The notes beneath the pieces were generated by a model that saw nothing but the letters and a program-made list of their open reading frames with translations, ran no database searches and was not told where the DNA came from. From Malurus cyaneus samueli (lineage: Eukaryota > Chordata > Aves > Passeriformes > Maluridae), in contig CM019219.1 of NCBI GenBank assembly GCA_009741485.1, positions 31,901,280 to 31,965,279 on the forward strand: DNA of 64,000 nt, in the 5' to 3' direction. A program made the translations under genes and the position numbers. How positions within the stretch are numbered: position 1 is the stretch's first letter; every line of letters starts with the position of its first letter. Positions 1-12,700 of this stretch are shown here, piece by piece.

Positions 1-580
1 AACTCCACTGGGAGATGCTCAGCATGCCCCCAGCCCCGTGGATTGCACATAGGTGTGCGAGGAGAAGGGCGAGGTGGGGATTCTGCTCATGTCACCCGGT
101 CTCAGCAGTCACACTTAGGCAGCTTTTGCTATTAGTGCCCCTTCGTGCATTTAATTGGCCTCTCTTTCTGATAGGAGCGAGGTCATTCGGGGAAAATTGG
201 AAATTCATCTCTGGCAGCTTCTAAGCTTGCTTTCTGTGTGCTCTGCTGGGCCGTGCTCTGGGAAGGGGGCCATGCTCAGAGCAAGGCTCCAAAATCACCG
301 GGATGTTGGTGGCCTTGCTGCTTTGCTGGCCTTTGGGACAGGAGGAGTTTTTCCAGTTCCCAGTTTGAGCTGTGGTACTGGGAAGAGCCTCCTGCATGGG
401 AGAGATACCCCTGCTGTGCCCTCAGCCCGAGGCAGTGAAATCCCAGGGCATGTTTTCACCACTCCTTCAGCCATCAAAAGGCACATTCCGTGTGGGCTCA
501 TCCCAGGGATGCATTCCCACTCATCTCACGCTCACATGGATTTTGTATAAAACACCCAAATTTTCTCTTTCCCCTCCCAG
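1..580. other. CDH23: CDH23 intron upstream of e1 (partial)
   Basis: No exon of EC3 or EC4 is present here. Ends in a pyrimidine-rich acceptor for e1. Nothing else recognised. Confidence 0.8.
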
Positions 581-730
581 GGGCCCAACAGCGTTTTCGA
601 GGTTTACCTGGTGGGCAACAACTCCCACCACTTCATCATCTCGCCGACCTCCATCCAGGGCAAGGCAGACATCCGAGTGCGCGTGGCGGTGCCGCTGGAC
701 TACGAGACCATTCCTCGCTACGAGTTTTCG
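581..730 (+). CDS. CDH23: CDH23 exon e1 (EC4, second half)
   Basis: Fifty codons, phase 0 on both sides. The acceptor is a long pyrimidine tract ending cccag and the donor is gtaagg. Reads [14 protein letters not shown] at the start and contains the EC4 calcium motif PLDYET. The first half of EC4 is on an exon upstream of the window. Confidence 0.95.
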
Positions 731-3700
731 GTAAGGCAGCTCCGTTGGGCTCTGTGGGACAAATTCCTCTTGGTTTTAGGCATGAGCTAGGAGTGACCAT
801 TCAAATCTTCCTCTCTGCTTCAGTACTTGAAAGGGGGTTTATGAAAAAGATGGGGACAAACCTTCCAGCAGGGCCTTTAGCAATAGGGCGAGGAGAGATG
901 GCTTTTGATAGCTGATTTAAATTAAGTATAGGGAAGAATTTTTTTTTTTTTTTTTGTGAGGGTGGTGAAACTCTGGAACAGATTACTCAGAGATGAGGTG
1001 GATGTCCCATTCAGGGGACAGGTGGGGTGAGGTTTGGAGCAGCCTGGTCTAATGGAGGATGCCCTTGCCCATGGCAGGGTGTTGGACTCGGTCGCCTTTA
1101 AAGGTCCCTCCAAACCCAACCCATTCTCTGATAATCCACACGGTGGAACACTACAAAACAGTGGAGCACTACAAAACAGCCAAAAAATCAGAAATTGCAA
1201 TAAAGAAAGAGGTGGGGAGGAAGAGATTCGCTCTGCACTTTCCAGCATCCAAAGGCTCAGCTGCAAGAGCTTAAGCAGAGCAGGGCCATAAAAGCTTTAT
1301 AGAGCATAAAACTTTGTTTTAAGAGCGGCTATCAGGTGCCAAAACCCTCCCCATCAGTTGGTTGGTTTGCCTTGAGCTGGCTCAGCTGGTGAGGAAGCTC
1401 AGGAGAGCTTTTCTCCACTGAGGAAGGATAGATAACTCTCCCAACCTTTCTGGCATGTCCAACCCTCCCCTCGCCTTTCCCTTTTGCCCAGCTCTTCGCG
1501 AACGAGAGCGTCCCGGACCACGTGGGCTTTGCGCGGGTGAAAATCAGCCTCATCAACGAGAACGACAACAGACCCATCTTCAGCAAGGCCCTCTACAACA
1601 TCAGCCTCCTGGAGAACACCACCGTGGGCACCACTGTCCTCCAGGTCCATGTGAGTAGGAGCGTCCAGCTGCCTTTGTCCAGCTCTTGGCTCCGTGGGGT
1701 CACCAGGGGATGGCCTGGAAAGGGAGGTGCTGGTGGTGGGGTGGACTTTTGGAGCAGAATCTTGACCTTTCCTGCCACACCAGCAATTCAAGGAGGGTGA
1801 TGCACTGCATTTCATCTGCAGATACTGATCCCAGTGGGCACAGTCCCCTTGGTGTGGCTTTTCTCACTGCCTGCTTCAGAAGCGTCATCTTCCTCAACCA
1901 GACCAGGGTTGGCTGGGCCATTAAAGGGGCAAAGGATGGGAAAGGAGGGACTCTCTTTAGAGAATGTAGTATTACACAGCTGGTAGCAGAGCAGAGGAGC
2001 AGCAGAGGTGCTGGTGGTGGTGGCAGGGGGTGTTTCTGTAGGGCTCCTTTCCTCCTCTGTGGGTTGGTTGGGATCCTCGTGGAGAAAACACATTTCCTGG
2101 TGTGTGAGAGTGATGTCAGGGCACAGCAAAAGCCTGTGCTGAAATATGATTGGGATGGGCAGCAGAGCTCCTCTGGGATGGGGCATATCACAGCAGGGAG
2201 CACCAAAAGTGGGGAGTATCACAGCAGGGAGCACCAAAAGTGGGGAATATCTCAGCTGGGAGCATCAAAACCCCTGCTGCACTTTGGGTGCATTGCTGCC
2301 GCTTCCGTTAGCCATCGATGAGTTAGCTTGGCTCCCTCTCCAGTGAATCTGCTCCAGCTGCCCTCCCCTGGCCCCCTGCTCTCCCAAAGCACAGCCCCTG
2401 CTCTCCCATCCGTGCAGGAATGCCTGTTCAGAGGATAAAAGCCTGGACAAAGGAGTTGGGTGTATGTGCCTGTGCGTAAGTGTGTTTACTTTACAAACAG
2501 ATGGCGTGGAAGTGTGCAGAGCCCCCGAGCGCTTCCCATCTGACAGTTATTAATATTTCAGGCAGATGTTTAGCTAGGCAGGCCGTCAGACACTAAACAA
2601 TGAGATTGTTACTGTGTCTCCTCTTCCCCCAACTCCCAGCCATGCCAGCGTTTCGGAGTGAGCACAAAATGCCAGGAGTTGAATCTTCCGTGATAAATCA
2701 GAGCGGATGCAATTAGTGCCGAAATCCAAATTGCCCTCCCAGCTGATCCCAAACTTTTAACAGCCCTCGTAAAGCACCAGCTCCTCCTGCTGCGGCCGCT
2801 CGCCTCGGAGCTGCAGCCCTCTGCTCGCTTCCTGTCTGCAACTCCAACTGTCCCACGTGCTGCAGAAGGGAAAGCCTGCTTTCCTTGATCATAAATTCCT
2901 CATTTGCTCTTTTTTTCCCTTCTTTTCTGCTTGCTTGAGATCTCTTCCTGGATATTCACACATAAGGGTTAGTTTTGGAGGAAGCCTGGCCATCCACATG
3001 GTGTGGCCACTTCTTCACTGGCCACTGGACATCCTCATGAAAGGGGACTTTGGCTGGCTTCTCTCTTTTTTTGCTCCTTTGTGCAAATAAGTGCAGGTTT
3101 GGAGAGACAGTGGGTTTCAGGGTGCTGGGAACAAACCAGGTGGCTTGTGGGATGGGGATGAGCAGGGGAGTGCGTGGCTGCCGAAGGTGGCAGGGGGCTG
3201 TGTGCCAGCTGCTGCCAGAGAGGACCAAGCACAGCTGGCAGGACAGAGCAGTGCCTGCAGCACCTTCCTGGCAGGCAGGCGAGCAGCTAAAACCACAGGA
3301 GCTGAGGCAAAGGGAGCTCGCTGCTCTTCTGCCCAGCCCCACATCCTGGGGGAGGACACGCAGCCTGGGCTGTTTGCCCATCTCCCAGTGAGTGCATCCC
3401 TGCTCTGCCCACCTGGCTGTGCCTGATGGGGCATGTGTAGGTGAGGGGGAAGCCTCTCGTCAATGCCACCATCTCCAGGCTGCCCTTGGTGTGGCCAGCT
3501 GAGAGGAAAGAGCAAGTAGACTTCATTTGCGGTGACAAACAGCCATTTGTTTCTGCAGCATTTCAGCTCCCGGTGTCGGCGGCACACAGAAACATTGCCT
3601 GTTACCCGTGTAAATCAGCTGTGAAACAGCCCCAGGAGCGGGCAGCCAGCAGGGATCCACAACTGCTGCTTGCTCTGCACTCCCTGCCTCCCTCCCTTTG

Positions 3701-6700
3701 CCCAGGGATGCATGGATCTGGGGATTCCTGGCCCTTTGCCTGGCATGACCTTGTCCATCCACCCTTTAAGATTTTGTTTGCTCTCTACTCAGCATTCCCT
3801 CCACCTCTCTGTCCATCCGTCTATTCAATTCTGCCCCTGAAAGACATTTCTTGTTTGGACTCAGGTAGTCATTTGCTTGCACAAGAAAGTCTGGAGCATC
3901 CAGGCTCTGTGGGAACAGCTCCTGTCCCATGCAGGGACCCCACAATGTGTCCCAAGATAGCCTTCTCTCCTGCCTCGGTGTTCTTGGAACATGAGGAGCA
4001 GCTGAGGGAGCTCAGCCTGGAGAAAAGGAGGCTCAGGGGAATCTTCTCACCCTCCACAACTCCCTGACAGGAGGGTGCAGCCAGATGGGGGTCGGACTCT
4101 CTTTCCAGTTAACCAGTGACAGGACAAGAGGGAACAGCCTCGAGTTGTGCCAGGGGAGGTTTACGTTGGATATTGGGAAAAATTTCTTCACTGCAAAGAA
4201 TGCTCAGGCTTTGGAACAGGCTGCCCAGGGAAGTGGTGGAGTCAACATGCTTGGAAGTGTTCAGAAAACACGTGGATAGGATGTTGAGGGCCGTGGGGGT
4301 GTGAGCTGGCTTTGTGGCTGGACTCAGTCTCAGAGGCTGTCAGGGCCTGAGATGGTTCATGCCTGAAACATTGTTAGGAAAGAGTTTTGCCCATTATAGC
4401 AAAAACAGTGTGAAGAAGCTGCAGCCATACCAACCTGATCCACAGTTTCACCACCCTCACAAAAAAAAAAAAAAGAACAACAAACCTTCTTCCTTGAGGA
4501 TGCCTGACCTGAATTTTGGGCTGTGAGTTAGGATAAAGGGGTCAACACTATTTGTTGTTCAGTCATCTCTGGCTGAGGGAGGAGAATGATCCACAAGAAA
4601 GCCAAACCCAGCAGCTGCTCTGAGAATCATCTTTGGTTGGATTTGGGGTAGGGGACACCGCAGAAGCCAGGTTTACACAGAGGTGTAAACCCTCCCTGAC
4701 CAAGGGTTTGGGGAGCAGGTTTTGAGTGTGTGGAGTGACCTCTGCTCAGAGGCACTTAACACCCTCCTCCCTTACACAAGCCTGGCTGTGGAGCCCCCAG
4801 ACCCAAAGGCCACACATCCACGTGAGAGGCAGCTGAGGGGGTGTCAGAACCATCAAAGACCCCCAAAGTGCTCCCCATAGCCCTTGCACCGCAGGGACTG
4901 TGTGTGATGGGAAATGATGCAGCAAATCCAGAGTCTGCTGCAAGAGACGCTGTCAAACTGCCCCTCCCGGGGATGTACCTGGGCATTCCCACCTGGCCTG
5001 AGGCTAAATTAATCCCGTGCTTTTGGGGAGACCCTCACCACCAAGAAGAGCAGCTGGAGAGGATCAACACAACGTTGTCAGGATGTATGGATGGTGATAT
5101 TTTCTTTATTCTGTCTCTGTCACTCTCTCTGTCCCCACACCTCTTCTCCATTTCTTTCTCTTCCTCTTTCCCTCTCTCTCTTTCCTTCTCATATTTTACA
5201 TATTTACATAAAACCCATATTACTGACTTTGGCACATGGCCTTATTTGCCCCTTACTTCAGGCAGAGAAATTTCTAATGACTTTAAAAACCAGGCTCTAA
5301 GAAAGGCCTATTCCAGCCTCAGTGATTCCATGATTGTTCACACATGGGATAAGCCCCTCAGGCCAGAGATTCCTGCTTTTGCAGGGAGAGACCAGCATGA
5401 AGGACTCCTTACTCCAGCCCAAAGGTGACATAAATCATGGCTGTTTGGAGTTCATGTCCACTGTATGTCCACAACGATGGAAGAACAAGCAGCCTGCAGT
5501 TGTTAGAGGCCTCTCTTCATGCAAATTCAGTTTTTCCCCTGCCCCAGACTCTGCTGTGCCAGGGAAAGGCAGGCTGGGAAGGCTTGGAGAGCAGCAAACA
5601 CCTTCTGTGAGGCTGGAGCAAAGCAGCTCAGCCTGGAGAGATGGGCCAGTTCTGCCTCAGCTACCAGCAGATATTGAAATGCCATTTTTTCACTGAAACA
5701 ACTGGCCATGAAGCCTTTTAATAACATAACAGAAAAGGTCAGAGAAGGAATTTCACACTTCTTGAGCAAGCAGGCAGCCGGTATAACTTCATGCCTTCCA
5801 GGAAGGAGGCAGCGAGGAGAACATCCCCTGCACCCTGAATGAACTGGGGCTCTGACACCCCCTGCCTAGTGCCCAGTGGCTTGTGATGGGTGCTGGCTTT
5901 GCTGGGAGCAGGAGCAGGCTGCAAGGATGGGCTCTGGAGAGCTGTGGTGAGCTTCCTTTCCAGGCATGGGGCGTGTGGAAGCAGTCCCTGGGCTCGCTCT
6001 GCTTGGGGAGCTCTCAGCTCTTTGGGGTGGAAAAATCTTCTGGGGTCCCCACGACACAGGTCCTGCACTCCCTGCAGCACGGAGAGGAGGAAGTGGGGAG
6101 AGGAGGGACTTCCAGCTGCTGAGGCATTCCTGGAGAGTGGGGAAGGGGCCTGAGAGGACCCAGCAGGAGGTGGGAATTACGGGGCGGGAGATCTCCTTAA
6201 GCTCCTCGCACGCCGCGGATCTGCGCGGCAAAGTCCTCCTGAAAAGCTCCGATAACCAAAATCATTAAAGCCCAAACAAACCGAGAGTGGCTTGTTTTTA
6301 ACACAGCAATTCGTTTGATTTGCCTTGAAGGGGCTGCAGGAAAGTGGTTCTCCAGGGAAGTGTGGAAAGTAATCCCAGCTCCGTGATCCCTCCTCGGTGC
6401 TTTATTGGCCCAGGTCTGGTTTGGCCACGGGATCCGTGGCCATGGGCTGTGGGGTGCTGCCTGCCCCCTTCCTGCTCACCCAGCCTGGAAAATGGCTGGG
6501 ATGAGGAGAGGGACACGTGGAGAGGCTTGCAGGGAGTGAATCCTTGCCCTCCTTCAAACCCCACTCGAGCAGCTCCCAGCAACATCAGCCCCTGCTGTTC
6601 CTGATCCTCTGCTGCCAGCTCTGCCCAGGTCAGGCATGGATCAGATGAGCCCTGCTTTGGAAATCAAACCAGCAGCTCTCTGGGATGGCTGTGTAGCTGT

Positions 6701-9700
6701 TTGTCCCAAATCCTTGCAGGGTTAATGTGTCCCTTCTCCCCAGGACCTCCTCCTCCCGCATCCCTCTGAGGTTGTGCTTTCTGCCTCGCTTTGGTGTGCT
6801 CCTTACCCTGAAATACCTCTGGGCTGGGCTGGGCTGGGCTGGGGCTGGGTTTGTCTTCACAACAACCACCCTCATGGAGTATGGAAGGGTTGTGGAGACT
6901 TTTCAGAGCTTTAAATATTCACACACACACACACAGAAATAATATTTTTGGGCGATCTGCTGCTGGGCTTCCCAGAGTGATCTTTTGTGAGCATTCCCAG
7001 CAGACCTCAGATTATAAACTGTGGTCCACAACTCAACCAACAGGCATCGATTCTGGCACAGGAATGATTTTCTGTATCTTGCAATCTGTGGCAAGGCAGA
7101 TGAAATCAATGCTGCTTTCCCTCGAGCCTTGATGACCCGAATCTCTAAGGCAGCCTTCTGTATAAAAAACCTCACTGTTTCCCCTTTTTTTAGTGGAATC
7201 TGGATTATAATTTTCAGATTATTTGATGGAGGAGCTGAAGTAATGGTCTCCCTGTATTTTTGTCAAATGCATTGGCCTGTATATTCTTATATATGTGTAT
7301 TTAATATATACACACATATATTAATGTACATACCAGTTCTCATTCCTCAGCAGTCCCTTTCTCCTGCCCCCCATGTCTGTCCCCTCCCTGAACATTGTCC
7401 CCAACATCTCCATTCACCTGGATTCTCATCCTCCCCCTCCCTGCCACCATGCTTCCTCAGGAGAAGCCTTGTTAGTAGGAGCCTAATGAAGTAAATGCGC
7501 TAATTAACCTTCCATTACTCTCCTCATTAAATCAAACTTTAATTTGGTTGGCAAAGTTCCTCTCCTTTACCACCCAGCTGTCAGTTTTCTTCTGCTGCTT
7601 CGATCTCTCACTGGTCTTGTGTCGGGGATGGGAAAATCGATCCCGGCCTGATTTTCTTTCCCCTTCTTTCCAGCCAGCTGTAAACGCCAGTCAACAAGAA
7701 AGTAATAATGTACTTTTCCCCACCCTGGCAAGGAGGGTTGCAGACATCAATAAACAGCTGTTTAGGATGCAAATCACTTTCCCAATCAGCCATCAGCCTC
7801 TGAGTTTGGCAGGGATGATGCCATGGTCCGTGGGCTCCCGCATCCCATCGCGGCACTTAGGAGCTATCCCAGACTGGAGAGGTGCATCTCTCCAGATTTG
7901 GAGCACTCCAAGCCCTCATGTGGAGGGGATGAGGCTTTGCAAACCTTTGGGGGTTCCTCTGGCTGCCTGCAGAGCTCACCCCACCCTGTGTCCCTCCATT
8001 CCCATGACACCTGGGGAGCTGCCACTCCCTGCTGTTCCTTGGTGATCTCCAAACATTTTCTCGGAGAAAATTTCTCGGAGAAAAGATGAATGCAGAGGGT
8101 CAGAGGCAGTCAGAGATCAAAGGCAGCAGTAGAGGCTGTACCTCTGAGATGCTGGTGGGTGAGGGGCACACCCTGAGCTGTGTTTCTCTCTCACGTGGTG
8201 GTGGTGGTGGTGACTCTGTGGACCAGCCTCAAGGGAAAACCTGCACTGCTCCTGATTTTGGGAAGGCTGCATGGAATAAGGACACGGCCACTGAGGCCAG
8301 CCCTTCTCCCCACACAGCTCTCCCTCCCTGTCAGCCTCTTCATTGATGTTGTTGTTCTCAATCCCACCCCTCTGATCCCCCCCTCCCCATCCCGGTGCTC
8401 CGTCTCCAGCTGTGCTTAAACAGAACAAAATCTGTTCCAATTTCCCTGCCGCCCAAAAGAAAATTGAATCCTTTATCTGCAACAGGAGAGGAAAACTGCA
8501 AACATACGGAACAGTGAAGAGTTAAATAATCAAAGCAGGCAATTCCAAATTGCCTGGGAAGTTAAACATGAATGGCTTGGCTTCTTCCTGCGTGCTCCTC
8601 GGGTTTTTACAAGTACAAAAAGACTCTTGCACTCCTTGTTCCCGTTAAATATTCTTATCAATCCGGCTCTGTAAAGAAAGGGAAGGGGAGGAGGGAGTTA
8701 CCAGGCATGATTGACAGAGCTGAAGTCCTCGTCCTTCTGTCAGGGCCCAGCGCTCTTCGGCTGTGTTTATCTCTTTAATCTAAATATCAATCCGTGGGAC
8801 CGAAATGGGGTGGAATAGGAATCACGACAGCCCGAGCGCTGAGGAGAGAGAGAGAGAGACACTTACTGCAGCTTGTGCTCCCTGTCCTGATGGAGCTGTC
8901 AGGAAAAATGCACAGCCAGAGCACAGAGGTGGGAAAACAACACAAAATCACAGCCTGGCCCCTTCCCCCTGCCCAGCCAAAAAAAAAACAAAAGGAAAAA
9001 ACCCAACAATTCAGTGAGATGGGGAGGAAAATCAGGGAGCTAACACAGATCTGTAGAAAGTAAACCTGTAAAGAAAACCAGGGAGCAAATGCAGAACCGT
9101 GAAGAGTCCAAATTGCATTCTGTAAAGCACAGGCAAGGCAGCCTCCCAGTGGTCCCAGTAGTGGATGGGGCTGAGTGGTTTTCCTTTGCTGCTGGCTTTG
9201 CCAAGGGATTTGGGATGTGGCTAGGAGTTAAAGGGACAGTTTTTCCCAGGGTGATGCTCTTTGCCATTCAAACACCCCAACTTCACACTTCCTTCTCATC
9301 CCTCCCTTTGGGGCCATTGCTGTCCTCACCCTGATACATCCTCTCCCAGGCTCCTCGTGCTTTTACAGCCACAAAGTTCCAACAGAGCCAGCACTCCTGG
9401 GGTTTTAATCTGTTTCCTCAGCTGGCTTCCCCCATGCCCTCAAGCCCCATGCCTCTCCCAAAGCATCCCAGGGCGTGTTTCCTCGGGATTCCCATGGGAG
9501 TCAGCACCCAGCAGTGCTGTTGGCTGAGTGACACTGTGACAATGTCACCCCAGGGCAGATGACCTTGAGCTGCCCCAGTGCTGCTGACAGGCTGAGGGTG
9601 GGGTGTGACGGGGAGGGTGTGTGACCTGAACTGGGCATTTGGGAGCCATCAGGTGTACAAATCAGTTGGGTTTTGCCATTCCTTTTCTCCAGGCCGAGAT

Positions 9701-12700
9701 GCAGTGTGTTCCTGTCCATCTCCTGGCAAGGACCTGTTCAGCTCATCCCTCTTCCTTTGTTTTTATCCCCTGTCTGTCTGCTGGGCCTCTCACCTGGTTG
9801 AGGTGGAGTTCCAGATGGTGGGTGGCAGGACTGGCTTCCCCAGAGCTCTCGCGAGCACTTCAGCGATCTCTGAGGATTTATATTTCTTCCGTCAGACTTT
9901 GACCTTAATTTCTTCCATTTTGCTGGGCTGTAAAATTCATTAGAGACCCAGCAGTGAAGTGATTGAGATGTCAAGCCATGCAGTTGTGGGGTTATTTAAT
10001 CGCTCAGACATGCCGCTTGCCATTTGGGTGGACAACAGGAGAATGTGAAATCAACACGGTTCATTAGTGCAGGACTTGCGCCCAGCTCTGGTAAAACTCA
10101 CCCAGATGGGCATTTAAAGGGTCTTGGGTGTCATCAGTGAGAGCTCACGCTGGAAGAGCCCATTTATCTCACTTTTTTTGGGTTTGTCTTACTTTTTTTT
10201 TTTTTNGGGTCTCTAGACATTCCAGCAGCCCAGCTCCGGTAAATCCCTGCCCGCTAAATCCCGGCTGCCCAGGCAAGTGTTAACCTTGCCCGTGTGGAGC
10301 CGGTGTTGCAGGGGCTGCTGTTATAAAACACAATCAGAGAGGCTCTTGTTTTCCCCGGTGGCTGGCAGAAGAGGTGGGCAAAGGCTCTGCCGTTCCCAGG
10401 GGGGTTGATTGACTATTTTTTCCCCCCCAGCCGGGTTCAGCGCAGCCCTCTGGGGTCATTAGCACCGATTGAGCTGCCTGGCTCTGGGCAGGGTTTGGGG
10501 AAGCGCTGACAGCCGGCATTGCCTCGATTCCCCACTCCCACCTCACTCTTTCCCAGCTAATCAGGCTGCTGGGCTCCATTGCCGGCCAGCCACCGGCTCC
10601 TGATTGCCACCTCCCACCGGGCAGCCTCTCTCCAAAAGGCTGGGAAAGAGCGTGGCCAGGCCAGGCAATGCCAGCAAAAAAGCTGTTTTCCCACTGAAGT
10701 CATTCCATAATAACCTTAAGTAGGTTTTCCGTGGGTTTTTCCATTCCGCTTTCACATCCCTGTGATTGCATCTCGTGGAAGCTCTTGGCCCTTCACATTT
10801 GTCTTCCCCGAATCGCAAATCAAATCCTGATCCCGGTGGCTACCAGCAGTTAACTGTAATTCCCCTGTGTGAGGAAAATTAATCCACAAACACCAGAGGT
10901 TTATGTCCGAAAAGGAGGCATAGGAGTACGGTAACTTTATTTGAATAAAGGGAGAGGTCATGGGCTTTTCCCTCTCAAATTGCTGGAGGATGCAGCCTCT
11001 TTTATCCCAATTTCCCGGCCGCAGTGGCCTCTCTCTCTTTCCCCATTGGCTGAGGAACTTGAAGTACCTCTCAAGGAATTTAGGCTCCCCAAAATACAGA
11101 CCCCTTCTAATATACACCCCCCTTTTTTTTTTATTGTCTCTGTGCTTGTAGTTCATTAACACAGTCTCGGATAAGTCAATCAGTGGAATTCCCATGGAAA
11201 TCCTTCCCATTGTTTATCTCCCAGCATCACTCTTAACTTACCCCAGATCACAGTTTGTTTGTAAAGACACTCTCTTCTCATTCCTTTCCCCTGGGACCTG
11301 GAGGATGCCTTGAGGAAGGGATGTTTGGATGGCTGCCTGCTTAACACACACAGCTTTTGGTGGCTCCACAAATCAGTAGGATGCCAGGGCGTGGCTCCCC
11401 TCTCTGAAATTCTTATTCCAAGCTCTGAGCAACCTCTGGTTGCCCAGTCAGCCCCAAGCAGCAACTGCATGTGCCTCACCTTTATAGAAAATGGGGGAAA
11501 AAAATGGGAATCCTCCTTCTGTATGCTTTCCCAAGCCCCAGGCATCTTGCTGGAGCAAGCAGGGGAGCAGGCAGGGATAAGGTCCGGTCACCCTGGTCCC
11601 CTGACAGCTTTTTGACGTCCTGTAATTGCTTTCCTGCCACAACTCTTTTAAGCAGGGAGCTCCTGGCCAAAGCAATTTGTTCCCCATCAATTTTTATTTC
11701 CCGCTTTGTGCATGTGAGGGAGGGAAAACAAAGGGTGAAAGAGAACAAACAGAGCACCGTGCTGAGGGAAATGTGGGAAAGGTTTGGCCCTCCAGCCAGG
11801 CAGTACATGGCAGCCCTAATCATCATTCCAGCGTGCTCTGCTCACCCCTGCAGCCACCTTCCAGCTGCTCATCCCTGTCTGACAGTTTTACGGGCAGGAC
11901 TGCCATGCCAGGGGCTCCACAGGGGCCTGAGCACCTCGAAGGGCTCTTTTTGGCTCTTTAAGCCCTTTCCCCACTCCTCCTGCCGTGCTCCCTGAAGCCG
12001 CTGTGAGTAGAGTTAATCTGCTGCAGTTTAAGAAGTCGCTGAGTGGGTCTGGCGGATGATGAATGTCTAAACCATTACCGGGTGAAGCTCCGTGGAGCTG
12101 TTTAAACCTGAATTCTCCCATGTAAATTTCTGCTCCATCAATCCTGATGACATGTCAAACATTGCCATTGTTTCCCCGAACAAATTGGACGACATGCCCT
12201 TTCCTGCAGATTTGCCCACGAGAGCAGAACCGCTCTCGCGTCTCCGGCGGGCGGAGAAGGGTGGATGTGATGGCCCTTGGTGGGACAGGAGGAGAAATCC
12301 CAAATATTTGTGCTCGGGGGGCGCAGATGGACAAACCAAGGGACAAAAGGAGACATCTCAGATGTTTGTGCCCAGGGGATGCAGATGCACAAAGAGCTGG
12401 CCGTGGGTATTTTTGTGTGATTCGTGTGCTGGGTGCCGCAGCTCAGTAAATTAATCCTTTGGGTTATCCAGGCTTCCTCTTCTCGCCACTCTCCCGGAGT
12501 TTAGCTGGGCAAATGTGGGTTTTTTTAGAAATGGTCTGCGCTGGTGACAGCTCATAAAAGTACAGATGTGGACCTGCGTTTTCATCCTGCCCTTTTGCAG
12601 GCTCCAGTGGGCAAATCCCGCTTTAATATTCCAGGCAGCAGAGGAGCAGCCGTAAAAGCCATTTGATTGCTTCTCCAGGTGGAACCCTGAGAAACTTCCA

